Source: Candidatus Dormiibacterota bacterium
GTDB taxonomy: Bacteria > Chloroflexota > Dormibacteria > Aeolococcales > Aeolococcaceae
DNA: 5,804 bases
NCBI GenBank assembly: GCA_955651875.1
Contig: CATPAP010000234.1
Location: 1 to 5,804 of the forward strand
Direction: 5' to 3'
Position numbers and translations under genes: made by a program. Positions 1 through 5,304 of the stretch are shown here, one piece after another. Positions within the stretch are counted from its first letter, which is position 1. Each line of letters starts with the position of its first letter. The notes under the pieces were generated by a model. The model was not told the DNA's origin, searched no databases, and saw only the letters and a list, made by a program, of their open reading frames with translations.

Positions 1-529
1 CGACCTGGAGCGGCGCCCAGAGGTGGATCCCGAGGACGCGGTCGACGCCGTCGAGCGCACCGTCATCGATCATCGGGACGGCCCCGGAGGCGATCTCCTC
101 GGCGGGCTGGAAGCAGAGCCGAAGGCGCCCGCGCCAGGTGTCTCGCAGCGCTGCAAGCACCGATGCCACGCCGAGCGTCATGGCGACGTGGCCGTCATGG
201 CCGCAGGCGTGCATGACCCCGTCCACCTCGGAACTAACCACCCGGTCGCTGCCGCGTTCGCGCACGGGCAGCGCGTCCATGTCGGCGCGCACCATCAGCG
301 TGGGCCCGTCGCCGGCTGCGGCGCCGTCGAGGTCGGCGACGACCCCAGTGCCGCCAACGCCGCTGCGCACGGTGAAGCCGAGCCCCTCACTGCGCCGTGC
401 GGCGATCTCCGCGGTGCGCTCCTCATGGAGTGAGAGCTCCGGGTGGCGGTGGAGGTCGCGGCGGGTCTCGACCACCTCCTCGCGAACGCGGTCGAGCTCA
501 GCGCTGACGCGTTCCTCGCGCTCAGCCAC
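1..529 (-). CDS. M20-family metallo-amidohydrolase, N-terminal part (runs off left edge)
   Basis: Hydrolase of the M20 aminoacylase/amidohydrolase group, the family of hippurate hydrolases and IAA-amino-acid hydrolases, which cleave N-acyl amino acids or related amides with a two-metal centre in the cytosol. Only the first 176 codons are in the window; members usually have about 390-430 residues. Seen in order: the N-terminal DLHRHPELS motif (25-33), the metal-site strand RADMDALPV (81-89), MHACGHDGH (106-114) and FQPAEE (140-145), then GIHLW (167-171). By family knowledge C109, H111, E145 and H169 are metal ligands and E144 is the catalytic base, so the visible part looks active. The frame is intact to the edge. 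The GTG start at 529 is chosen because about 20 residues usually precede RRDLHRHPE. It overlaps the end of the receiver-like gene by 8 bases, and a weak GGGGCGAG lies just upstream, which suggests translational coupling. The substrate cannot be told. Confidence 0.9.
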   Translation of the reverse strand, partial: MAEREERVSAELDRVREEVVETRRDLHRHPELSLHEERTAEIAARRSEGLGFTVRSGVGGTGVVADLDGAAAGDGPTLMVRADMDALPVRERGSDRVVSSEVDGVMHACGHDGHVAMTLGVASVLAALRDTWRGRLRLCFQPAEEIASGAVPMIDDGALDGVDRVLGIHLWAPLQV

Positions 530-875
530 CCGCGCTCGCCCCGAGCAGGCGGAGCGCCGCCTGCTGGAGCGCACCGTTGGTCACCACCTGGTCGGCGCCC
601 TGCTCCATCGCCCGCACCCGCACTCCACGCTCGTCGTGCTGGCAGAAACCGATGATCCGCACCGCCCTGCGGAGGTCGCGAAGCGAGCGGATCAACTCGA
701 TGCGCGCGTCGACGTCGTCGTTGAGGTCGACGAACACGGTGCCGGCCGCAGGGACCCCGGCACCGCCCACCAGCCTCACCTCCGCGCTGCCCACGAGCGC
801 GGCCCGCAGGCGGCTGGCGAGGAGCAGGTCGCCGCTCACCAGGTCGACATCGGAGCTGGCCATCGCCGCCATCAT
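522..875 (-). CDS. Small receiver-like (pseudo-receiver) protein
   Basis: A 117-residue protein that reads like a single response-regulator receiver fold with no output domain. Visible pattern: strand 1 plus helix 1 (about 9-28), strand 3 TVFVDL with D50 at the usual phospho-acceptor position, helix 3 (57-70), strand 4 VRIIGFCQHD (72-81), helix 4 (82-92), GADQVVTN (93-100) and a last helix. The acidic pair after strand 1 is replaced by S14-G15, the Thr/Ser after strand 4 by C78, and the invariant Lys after strand 5 by N100, so normal phosphotransfer is unlikely. Similar degenerate receiver-like proteins are known in actinobacteria, usually of unknown role. Three starts compete: ATG 875, ATG 872 and ATG 863. 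No ribosome binding site precedes any of them, and ATG 863 fits a leaderless start. The gene overlaps the amidohydrolase by 8 bases and is probably in its operon. Fold call is inference from sequence pattern. Confidence 0.75.
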   Translation of the reverse strand: MMAAMASSDVDLVSGDLLLASRLRAALVGSAEVRLVGGAGVPAAGTVFVDLNDDVDARIELIRSLRDLRRAVRIIGFCQHDERGVRVRAMEQGADQVVTNGALQQAALRLLGASAGG

Positions 876-876
876 A
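871..876 (-). promoter_or_regulatory. Possible -10 element (TATGAT) for the receiver-like gene
   Basis: TATGAT on the minus strand matches the sigma-70/HrdB-type TANNNT consensus. It is followed by seven bases and then ATG 863, the spacing expected if transcription begins at the A of that ATG (a leaderless mRNA, common in actinobacteria). No good -35 hexamer is visible 16-18 bases upstream. The hexamer overlaps the alternative ATG codons at 875 and 872, so only one of the two readings can be right. Confidence 0.35.
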
Positions 877-939
877 GGAGTGCAACCGCGACGGCCTGTT
901 CAGGGGCTGGCACACTGGGCCGCGCAGGGAACGTCGATC

Positions 940-944
940 GGGAG
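940..944 (+). promoter_or_regulatory. Ribosome binding site deciding the fadB2 start
   Basis: GGGAG lies six bases before ATG 951. It fixes the start of the dehydrogenase gene at 951, although the same reading frame is open upstream to about position 138. Confidence 0.7.
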
Positions 945-950
945 ACAGAG

Positions 951-1817
951 ATGGAGATCAAGACGGTCGGAGTGGTCGGCGCCGGCCTGATGGGCTCGGG
1001 CATCGCCGAGGTGTCCGCACGCAGCGGGCTGCGCACCAGGGTGGCCGAGGCCGGCGAGGATTCGCTCGCCGCCGGGCGCAAGCGCGTCGAGCGTTCGCTT
1101 GAGCGCGGCCGCCAGGGCGGCAAGCTGAGCGACGAGGACGTCGAGCAGATCAGCGGCCGGCTCAGCTTCAGCACCGACCTCGGCGAGCTGGCCGACTGCG
1201 ACCTCGTCGTTGAGGCGATCGTCGAGCGGCTTCCCGACAAGATGGAGCTGTTCGCCAAGCTCGACGCGATCGTCCCCGAGCGCGCCATCCTCTCCAGCAA
1301 CACGTCATCGCTGCCGATCATCGAGATCGCCCGCGCGACGCGCCGCCCTGACCGGGTCATCGGCACCCACTTCTTCAACCCCGCCCCCGTGATGAAGCTG
1401 CTCGAGGTCGTTCGTACCATCGCCACCAGCGACCAGACCCTCGAGGAGACCCGCGATCTCGGCGAGAAGCTCGGCAAGCGGGTCATCGTGGCCCAGGATC
1501 GCGGTGGTTTCATCGTCAACCTCCTGCTCATCCCCTTCCTCAACAGCGCGGTGCGGCTCTACGAGTCCGGGTTCGCAACCAAGGAGGACATCGACGAGGG
1601 CATGAAGCTCGGCTGTGGCCACCCCATGGGCCCGCTGCAGCTGCTCGACTACATCGGCCTCGACACCGCCCTCTTCGTCTGCGACGCGCTCTACGCGGAG
1701 TACGCGATCCGCGACTACGCAGCGCCCCCGCTGCTCAAGCGGATGGTCGCCGCCGGCTACCTCGGTCGCAAGAGCGGGCGCGGCTTCTACGAATACGAGG
1801 CCGCGGAGACGCTCTGA
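951..1817 (+). CDS. fadB2: 3-hydroxybutyryl-CoA dehydrogenase (FadB2-like)
   Basis: NAD(P)-dependent oxidation of 3-hydroxyacyl-CoA to 3-oxoacyl-CoA, or the reverse with acetoacetyl-CoA, in beta-oxidation or short-chain acyl metabolism; cytosolic. The 288 residues match the usual 280-290. The N-terminal Rossmann domain has GAGLMGSG (10-17), then LVVEAIVE and SSNTSSLPI. By alignment with human HADH spacing, the catalytic residues are S119, H140 (in GTHFFNP), E152 and N190 (in GGFIVN), and all are present. The C-terminal dimerisation domain carries GHPMGPLQLLDYIGLD and ends with GYLGRKSGRGFYEY. From memory the sequence resembles mycobacterial FadB2, which shares the SGIAEVSAR stretch and has SGF where many bacteria have PGF; here it is GGF. 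The start is ATG 951 with a good binding site. The gene diverges from the receiver-like gene and ends 6 bases from the convergent DUF6941-like gene. No thiolase or crotonase lies in the window, so the pathway partner is unknown. Confidence 0.95.
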   Translation: MEIKTVGVVGAGLMGSGIAEVSARSGLRTRVAEAGEDSLAAGRKRVERSLERGRQGGKLSDEDVEQISGRLSFSTDLGELADCDLVVEAIVERLPDKMELFAKLDAIVPERAILSSNTSSLPIIEIARATRRPDRVIGTHFFNPAPVMKLLEVVRTIATSDQTLEETRDLGEKLGKRVIVAQDRGGFIVNLLLIPFLNSAVRLYESGFATKEDIDEGMKLGCGHPMGPLQLLDYIGLDTALFVCDALYAEYAIRDYAAPPLLKRMVAAGYLGRKSGRGFYEYEAAETL

Positions 1818-1823
1818 GCCCGC

Positions 1824-2261
1824 CTATGCCGGAGGTGGTCCGCCGGGACTGCCGATCGGGCTCTGCTGCTCGAGCACGTGGAGCCGGACCGTGCTCAGCA
1901 GCGTCCCCTCGCGCCAGAACTCCGCGGCGTACTCGCCCGGTTCGCCAAGCGTCGGGTGCAGCACGCTCACCGTCGACACGCTCACCTCGCCGGTCCCCTG
2001 TGGCGGCGGGCCCGCCGACTCGAAGCGCATCGTGGTCGGGGGCAGAACCAGCTTGCCGAGGTTGTCGACGAAGCGCAGCTCAATGACGTGCACCTGGCCC
2101 GCGTCAGCGACGCCGAAGCGGAACCCGGCGACGACGGCGAACGTGGCCATGCCGGGCAGCTGGGGCAGGGCGAGGGCGCTGAAGCCGCCGCCGAGGACGT
2201 ATAGCTTGCCGTCGGGTGGGACGGTGGCGGCGTCGGCGAAGAAGGCGAAGCTCAGCTCCAT
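1824..2261 (-). CDS. DUF6941-like protein of unknown function
   Basis: A 145-residue protein that I recognise only as resembling the DUF6941 family, from the opening pattern ELSFAFFADAATVPPDGKLYVLGGGFSAL. The rest alternates short hydrophobic strands (ATFAVVAGFRF, QVHVIELRFVD, STVRLHVLEQ) with loops and looks like a beta-sandwich. A proline/glycine-rich tail ends in PPPA. No signal peptide, membrane segment or catalytic motif is visible, so it is probably a small cytosolic beta-rich protein. I chose ATG 2261 because the recognisable family start begins there. A GTG at 2282 would add seven residues (MRQSRPR) without a binding site. The gene diverges from the ferredoxin-like gene across 66 bases containing a palindrome. 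Its biochemical role is unknown. Confidence 0.8.
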   Translation of the reverse strand: MELSFAFFADAATVPPDGKLYVLGGGFSALALPQLPGMATFAVVAGFRFGVADAGQVHVIELRFVDNLGKLVLPPTTMRFESAGPPPQGTGEVSVSTVSVLHPTLGEPGEYAAEFWREGTLLSTVRLHVLEQQSPIGSPGGPPPA

Positions 2262-2296
2262 GCGCGGCCGACTCTGACGCACAGCGGCGGGACGGT

Positions 2297-2311
2297 GCAG
2301 CGGCCCGCTGC
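2297..2311. promoter_or_regulatory. Perfect 15-bp palindrome between divergent genes, possible operator
   Basis: GCAGCGG C CCGCTGC is a perfect inverted repeat with 7-base arms and a one-base centre. It sits in the 66-base gap between the DUF6941-like start (2261) and the ferredoxin-like start (2328). Position and dyad symmetry fit a binding site for a dimeric repressor controlling one or both genes. In such GC-rich DNA a palindrome of this size can also arise by chance, and an alternative GTG start for the ferredoxin-like gene at 2295 would place it inside coding sequence. Confidence 0.4.
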
Positions 2312-2327
2312 GTCACCATCGGCAGCG

Positions 2328-2666
2328 ATGGACCGCTCGACCGCGCCGCGCAACCTGCACGTCTTCGTCTGCACCACCGTCGGGCGCCACCACTGTGGCG
2401 GCCTGGGCAGCGAGAGGATCCTGCTCCGCCTGCGCGACGAGCTGGAGCGTCGCGGGCTCACCCACGTCCGCACCACCCGCATGGGCTGCAACCAGCAGCA
2501 CCACCAGGGGCCGATCCTCATCGTCTACCCGGACGGGGTGTGGTACGGCAACCTCCGTGTCGGCGACGTCGACGAGATCATCACCGAGCACCTCGTCGGC
2601 GGACGCCCGGTCGAGCGCCTACGCATCACGCCGGACGGGGAGTGGGCTTCGACAGCGCTCACGTAG
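2328..2666 (+). CDS. Thioredoxin-fold [2Fe-2S] ferredoxin-like protein with Cys-Cys-Cys-His ligand set
   Basis: A 112-residue protein matching the (2Fe-2S) ferredoxin domain family, which has the thioredoxin-like fold seen in Aquifex ferredoxin and NuoE and acts in electron transfer. Seen: HVFVC (11-15), C23, a helix ERILLRLRDELERRG (29-43), GCNQQHHQGP (53-62), then the hallmark VYPDGVWYG (66-74), and HLVGGRPVERL near the end. Family members normally carry four cysteines, the last two as CxxxC before the GP. Here C15, C23 and C54 are present but the fourth position is H58, with H59 next to it. The protein may bind a cluster with three Cys and one His, or may have lost it. Start ATG 2328 is chosen because the domain begins soon after; GTG 2295 is the alternative. 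Two TAG stops in tandem end the gene. No reductase or oxidase partner is nearby. Confidence 0.85.
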   Translation: MDRSTAPRNLHVFVCTTVGRHHCGGLGSERILLRLRDELERRGLTHVRTTRMGCNQQHHQGPILIVYPDGVWYGNLRVGDVDEIITEHLVGGRPVERLRITPDGEWASTALT

Positions 2667-2700
2667 TAGGGTGGTCGCCGTCGCCCTCCACACCATCCTC

Positions 2701-2706
2701 GAGGAG
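2701..2706 (+). promoter_or_regulatory. Ribosome binding site of the YtxH-like gene
   Basis: GAGGAG lies six bases before ATG 2713. It sets the start of this gene even though the reading frame stays open upstream to about 2395 through the ferredoxin-like gene. Confidence 0.7.
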
Positions 2707-2712
2707 TCAGAC

Positions 2713-3000
2713 ATGGGTTATGTCCGCGGTTTCGTCCATGGCAGCGTCATCGGGGCAGTCGTCGGCATCTGCGTCGCCCCCCAGCCCGGCGCCAAGACCC
2801 GCCAGCAGCTGGCCGCCTTCGGCGGCGCAGCTCGCGACGGCTACCAGGTCGCCGAGCGCACCGTCCGCCGCGTCGCCCCGTTCGCGACTGCCGCTGCAGG
2901 CATGGCCCGCCAGCAGGTCGAGAAGGTCGTGCACGACGACGATGCGGTGTCGGTCGAGGACTCAGTCCGGATCCACAACGAGACCAACGGCAGGCACTGA
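2713..3000 (+). CDS. Small YtxH-like protein with glycine zipper
   Basis: A 95-residue protein resembling the YtxH/gas-vesicle-protein-like family: a short hydrophobic N-terminal helix, then a conserved APQPGAKTRQQL (22-33) and an amphipathic helix. Family function is poorly known; members are often membrane-associated and stress-linked. The N-terminal segment (about 4-22) has glycines at 6, 10, 14 and 18, a perfect GxxxG repeat that favours close helix packing or oligomerisation in the membrane. Residues 37-72 are a basic, alanine-rich amphipathic helix, followed by an acidic patch HDDD (74-77). There is no cleavage motif, so it is probably anchored rather than secreted. It starts 46 bases after the ferredoxin-like gene on the same strand and may be co-transcribed. 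It converges on the DUF4383 gene with a 16-base gap. Confidence 0.8.
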   Translation: MGYVRGFVHGSVIGAVVGICVAPQPGAKTRQQLAAFGGAARDGYQVAERTVRRVAPFATAAAGMARQQVEKVVHDDDAVSVEDSVRIHNETNGRH

Positions 3001-3007
3001 GCCCGGC

Positions 3008-3022
3008 GGCTAGCTGCTAGCC
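3008..3022. terminator. Possible bidirectional terminator hairpin between convergent genes
   Basis: GGCTAG CTG CTAGCC forms a 6-base stem with a 3-base loop just after the YtxH-like stop. It overlaps the last codon region of the convergent DUF4383 gene, whose TAG stop lies in the right arm. The location fits a shared terminator, but the stem is short and no T-run follows on either strand. Confidence 0.35.
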
Positions 3023-3448
3023 CCGCAGCACGGAGCGCTGCGCGGGCTCGGGGTCCTCCACGGTGCCGAGCGCGGCGAGGATGGCGAGCACCCCGACCAC
3101 GAGGTCGAGGAGGTTGAGGGCGGTCGTGAAGTGGAGACCGAGGAAGCCCTTGGTCGCGTGCGCGTCGTCCCCGACCAGGAAGCCTGCGATGGCGAGGGCG
3201 AAGAGGACGAGACCGGCAGCGCCGGTGAGGATCCGGCCGGGTCCGCGGCGGGCGACGAAGCCGACGTAGGCGAAAACAGCGAGCAGAGCGATGTCGAGGA
3301 CGTCGCGTGCCCAGGTGAGGTGAAGGATGAGGCTGCCGACGTTGCCGCCGCCCTGCGCGTACTGCGGCCCGGCGTTCCCCGCGGCCAGGCCACCCACCCC
3401 GACGACGAGGAAGACGAGCGTGCAGATCTGAGCGTAGAGGCGTGCCAT
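3017..3448 (-). CDS. DUF4383-type four-helix membrane protein
   Basis: A 143-residue integral membrane protein of the DUF4383 type, common in actinobacteria, function unknown. Four hydrophobic segments are visible: about 8-24, 50-66, 73-92 and 108-127. They form two repeats, each with the AQ...VFLVVGVGG or ALNLLDLVVGVLAIL pattern. The polar loop 25-47 contains NVGSLILHLTWARD, and the loop around 67-72 is basic (RRGPGR), suggesting a cytoplasmic side there. The short hydrophilic tail is EDPEPAQRSVLRG. ATG 3448 is the only good start: the first membrane helix begins six residues later. No Shine-Dalgarno sequence precedes it. Instead CAGACT ends seven bases before the ATG, preceded by the 16-base element shared with the HAD gene, so a leaderless transcript is likely. 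Family assignment is from the pattern of helices and motifs. Confidence 0.8.
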   Translation of the reverse strand: MARLYAQICTLVFLVVGVGGLAAGNAGPQYAQGGGNVGSLILHLTWARDVLDIALLAVFAYVGFVARRGPGRILTGAAGLVLFALAIAGFLVGDDAHATKGFLGLHFTTALNLLDLVVGVLAILAALGTVEDPEPAQRSVLRG

Positions 3449-3455
3449 GGGCGCC

Positions 3456-3475
3456 AGTCTGCCCGATCGTCAGCG
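3456..3475 (-). promoter_or_regulatory. Promoter/operator element upstream of the DUF4383 gene (shared 16-mer, copy 1)
   Basis: On the minus strand CGCTGACGATCGGGCA (3475-3460) is followed by GACT and then seven bases to ATG 3448. It matches 15 of 16 bases of the element before the HAD gene at nearly the same distance from the start (11 versus 10 bases). CAGACT at 3461-3456 could serve as a -10 box for a leaderless mRNA, but no -35 hexamer is evident. Confidence 0.5.
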
Positions 3476-3494
3476 CGGCGGGTGCGTCAGCGCG
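3468..3494 (-). repeat. Pair of 10-bp direct repeats CGCGCTGACG upstream of the DUF4383 gene
   Basis: CGCGCTGACG (minus strand) occurs at 3494-3485 and again at 3477-3468, a 17-base period with seven bases between copies. The nearer copy runs into the shared 16-base element. The pair lies in the 52-base gap before the DUF4383 start and fits tandem protein-binding sites, though function is inference. Confidence 0.5.
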
Positions 3495-3500
3495 CGCAGG

Positions 3501-3695
3501 TCACGGGGCGAGGGCGATGACGGCGTCGCCGCCGCTCGGGGTGTGCTCCGGGGTCCGGCGGTGGGCGGCCCGGGCCGCGGCCAGGCACACCGGCGAGCAG
3601 TAGCGGCCCCGCGACTCCATCGCCCTGTAGCCGTCGTAGCCCGCGCCGCAGTGGGCACAGATCTTGATGCCACGGAGCTGCTGACGGCGGGGCAT
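3501..3695 (-). CDS. 64-residue four-cysteine zinc-finger protein
   Basis: A very small basic protein with one predicted zinc-binding knuckle pair: C13-x2-C16 (KICAHCGAGYDG) and C33-x3-C37 (GRYCSPVC), separated by 16 residues. This resembles FCS/MYM-like or treble-clef zinc ribbons that bind nucleic acid or protein. The N-terminus (MPRRQQLRG) and the central SRGR are basic, consistent with nucleic-acid contact; the tail is plain. ATG 3695 is chosen because AGGAG lies eight bases upstream (3708-3704), while the frame's longer upstream reading to 3806 lacks family character. It lies 131 bases downstream of the PP2C gene, so it may have its own promoter, and 52 bases before the DUF4383 gene. I cannot name a specific family; regulatory or protein-interaction function is inference. 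Confidence 0.75.
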   Translation of the reverse strand: MPRRQQLRGIKICAHCGAGYDGYRAMESRGRYCSPVCLAAARAAHRRTPEHTPSGGDAVIALAP

Positions 3696-3703
3696 GCGGT
3701 GGT

Positions 3704-3708
3704 CTCCT
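3704..3708 (-). promoter_or_regulatory. Ribosome binding site of the zinc-finger gene
   Basis: AGGAG on the minus strand, eight bases before ATG 3695. It is the main reason for rejecting the longer upstream start at 3806. Confidence 0.65.
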
Positions 3709-3826
3709 GGGAGTGACCGGCGGGTGCGAGTGGTGACACAACGGCGCGGACGGCAGCTTGGTAACGGCCAGCCCGATCCTCGCACGAGTTGCGCTGTTGT
3801 GCGCATCCCTTGGGGCTGCTCGCTGG

Positions 3827-4594
3827 TCAGCTCGACACGCGGAGGGCCAGGAGGGTCACGTTGTCCATCCCTCCGGCGTCGAGAGCCGCTTCGGCCGACC
3901 TCCGGACGACAGCGGTCAGCGGTCCGGGAGTGTCGAGCAGGGCGGCGATCTGCTCGTCGGTCAATGGCTCCCAGAACCCGTCGCTGCAGAGCATCAGGAC
4001 GTCCCTGGCCAATAGGGGCACGGACAGCAGTTGTGGCTCAATCTCACCACCCATCACCGCCATGGTGATGACGTTGCGCCGGGAGTGACGCCGCTCCGAC
4101 CCCGGCTCGAGCGCGCCGGCGCGGACCTGCTCGCCGACCCATGAGTGGTCGCTGGTGAGCACGCTGGCCTCGCCGGCCCGCACCAGGTACGCTCGGCTGT
4201 CCCCGGCGTGGCCGATGAACGCGCCGGTGCGGTGAACCGCGGCGACGGTGAGCGTCGTGCCCGGCTGGCCGCCGAGCTCGGCCTGCAGGGCTGCGACGGC
4301 GCGGTTGGCGGCCGCCACCGCCTCGGCCGCCGTGGCCTCCTCGGCAGGCCCCGCGGCCAGGACGTCGAGAGCGGCTGCCGTCGCAGCCTTGGCAGCCTCG
4401 CCGCCGCCGGGCAGGCCGCCCATCCCGTCCGCGAGGACCAGGCCGACCCCGCCTCCGCCGCCCAGCGGGGTGGCCGCGAATGCGTCCTGGTTCTCCTTGC
4501 GCACCGGCCCGATGTGCGTCGCCGCGGCGATCTCACGGGAGTCACTCGACGCGGCGGACAGGTCGACGACGGAGACCCTCGCCGAGCCGGTCAC
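3827..4594 (-). CDS. PP2C/PPM-type serine/threonine protein phosphatase
   Basis: Metal-dependent phosphatase that removes phosphate from Ser/Thr residues of proteins, usually opposing Hanks-type kinases in bacteria. The 255 residues are just the catalytic domain, the usual size for small bacterial PPM enzymes. Motifs in order: THIGPVRKENQDAF (26-39) with R32 and D37, LADGMGG (54-60) with metal ligand D56, a glycine-rich loop (45-49), GTTLTVAAV (112-120), GHAGDSRAYL (128-137), LTSDHSWV (146-153), RRNVITMAVMG (172-182), CSDGFWE (203-209) with D205, and GGMDNVTLL (241-249) with D244. All core metal-binding Asp residues are present, so it should be active. No membrane helix or sensor domain is seen; it is cytosolic. 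The GTG start at 4594 overlaps the HAD stop as GTGA, indicating translational coupling. The frame is open much further upstream, but that part is low-complexity arginine-rich shadow sequence. No kinase is in the window. Confidence 0.93.
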   Translation of the reverse strand: MTGSARVSVVDLSAASSDSREIAAATHIGPVRKENQDAFAATPLGGGGGVGLVLADGMGGLPGGGEAAKAATAAALDVLAAGPAEEATAAEAVAAANRAVAALQAELGGQPGTTLTVAAVHRTGAFIGHAGDSRAYLVRAGEASVLTSDHSWVGEQVRAGALEPGSERRHSRRNVITMAVMGGEIEPQLLSVPLLARDVLMLCSDGFWEPLTDEQIAALLDTPGPLTAVVRRSAEAALDAGGMDNVTLLALRVSS

Positions 4595-5298
4595 GGCCCC
4601 GCGCCGGCGGATTCCGGCTCGGCGGCCGCCGGCCGTCCAAGCAGCAGCTCGACGACCTCGTCCGCGATGGCCACGGGGTCCTTGCACTGGATGGTGGTCA
4701 TGCCGAGCTCGGTGGCGGCTGCGACGTTGCAGCGCAGGTCGTCGACGAAGAGGCATTCCTGCGGAGCCAATCCGAGACGCTCGCAGGTGAGCAGGAAGAT
4801 GGCCGGGTCGGGCTTGCGCATCCTCACCCGCGACGAGTCCACGACGACGTCGAAGAGCTCGTCGACGGGGAGCAGCGACCGCAAGAGCGATTCGCCGCTG
4901 CGGGAGATGTTGGTGAGCAGCGCGGTGCGGTATCCCGCCGCCTTGACCTGGCGCACGGCGTCGATCATCGCGCCGCACGCCACCATCCCCTTGCCGAACA
5001 CGACGTGCTGCGCGATGCCGGCGTCGACGCCATCGTGTCCGCCCTCGGCGATGTACCGCTCCGTCATCCGGGCGAAGAACTCCTCGTCGGAGATCGCGCC
5101 GGTCTCGAGGAGGTGGAGGTCGTGGGCACCGGTTGGCAGGTGGTAGACGTCCCTGAACTCGCTGAGGAAGAAGCGCAGCAGGTCGAGTTGGACCGGGTCG
5201 ACAATGGTCTCGCGGTGGCGGCCCATCGGCTCCGTCATGACCCCGCCGAGGTCGAAGACCGCCCCCTTCAGCGCGCGCTCAGATGGTCCCTCGGTCAC
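4591..5298 (-). CDS. HAD-family (subfamily IA, YihX/epoxide-hydrolase-N-like) phosphatase
   Basis: A 235-residue haloacid-dehalogenase-superfamily hydrolase, probably a small-molecule phosphatase in the cytosol. Motif I is VFDLGGVM (14-21) with nucleophile D16. The second Asp of DxD is G18, as in YihX-like and ACAD10-type members, so this alone does not imply inactivity. The helical cap follows (about 30-100), with ETGAISDEEFFARM (65-78). Motif II is LLTNISRSG (127-135), motif III MRKPDPAIF (160-168) with K162, and motif IV CLFVDDLRCNV (182-192) with D186 and D187. The tail PAAAEPESAGAGP is disordered. GTG 5298 is chosen because motif I begins about 13 residues later. No binding site precedes it; the ATG at 5307 runs into a stop after three codons. 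CACAAT ends six bases before the GTG, fitting a leaderless start. The 3' end overlaps the PP2C gene by four bases, making a two-phosphatase unit. Substrate unknown. Confidence 0.9.
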   Translation of the reverse strand: MTEGPSERALKGAVFDLGGVMTEPMGRHRETIVDPVQLDLLRFFLSEFRDVYHLPTGAHDLHLLETGAISDEEFFARMTERYIAEGGHDGVDAGIAQHVVFGKGMVACGAMIDAVRQVKAAGYRTALLTNISRSGESLLRSLLPVDELFDVVVDSSRVRMRKPDPAIFLLTCERLGLAPQECLFVDDLRCNVAAATELGMTTIQCKDPVAIADEVVELLLGRPAAAEPESAGAGP

Positions 5299-5304
5299 CT
5301 GATC

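Noticed and set aside
295..915. 206-residue minus-strand frame
   Set aside because: It is the out-of-frame reading of the receiver-like and amidohydrolase genes and shows no family motif.
138..950. Open plus-strand frame continuing upstream of the fadB2 start
   Set aside because: It translates to arginine/serine-rich low-complexity sequence opposite the M20 and receiver-like genes, whose motifs are clear. GGGAG plus ATG 951 mark the true start.
872..1543. 223-residue minus-strand frame opposite fadB2
   Set aside because: Serine/arginine-rich antisense reading of a gene with complete catalytic motifs.
2667..2672. TAGGGT as a -10 box for the YtxH-like gene
   Set aside because: No -35 hexamer at suitable spacing (a TCGACA lies only 12 bases upstream), and the bases are partly the tandem stop codon of the previous gene.
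2216..3013. 265-residue plus-strand frame
   Set aside because: Runs out of frame through the ferredoxin-like and YtxH-like genes, which have strong family motifs and, for the latter, a good binding site.
3790..3805. TGCGC/GCGCA hairpin downstream of the PP2C stop as a terminator
   Set aside because: Only a 5-base stem with a 6-base loop, no T-run, and it competes with another weak hairpin at 3781-3793.
3696..3826. 131-base gap between the PP2C and zinc-finger genes searched for a promoter or small RNA
   Set aside because: Apart from one GATCGGG copy and weak hairpins I see no convincing -10/-35 pair or RNA structure.
4595..4978. N-terminal extension of the PP2C frame
   Set aside because: Arginine-rich sequence that is the shadow of the HAD gene; the PP2C domain begins just after the GTG overlapping the HAD stop.
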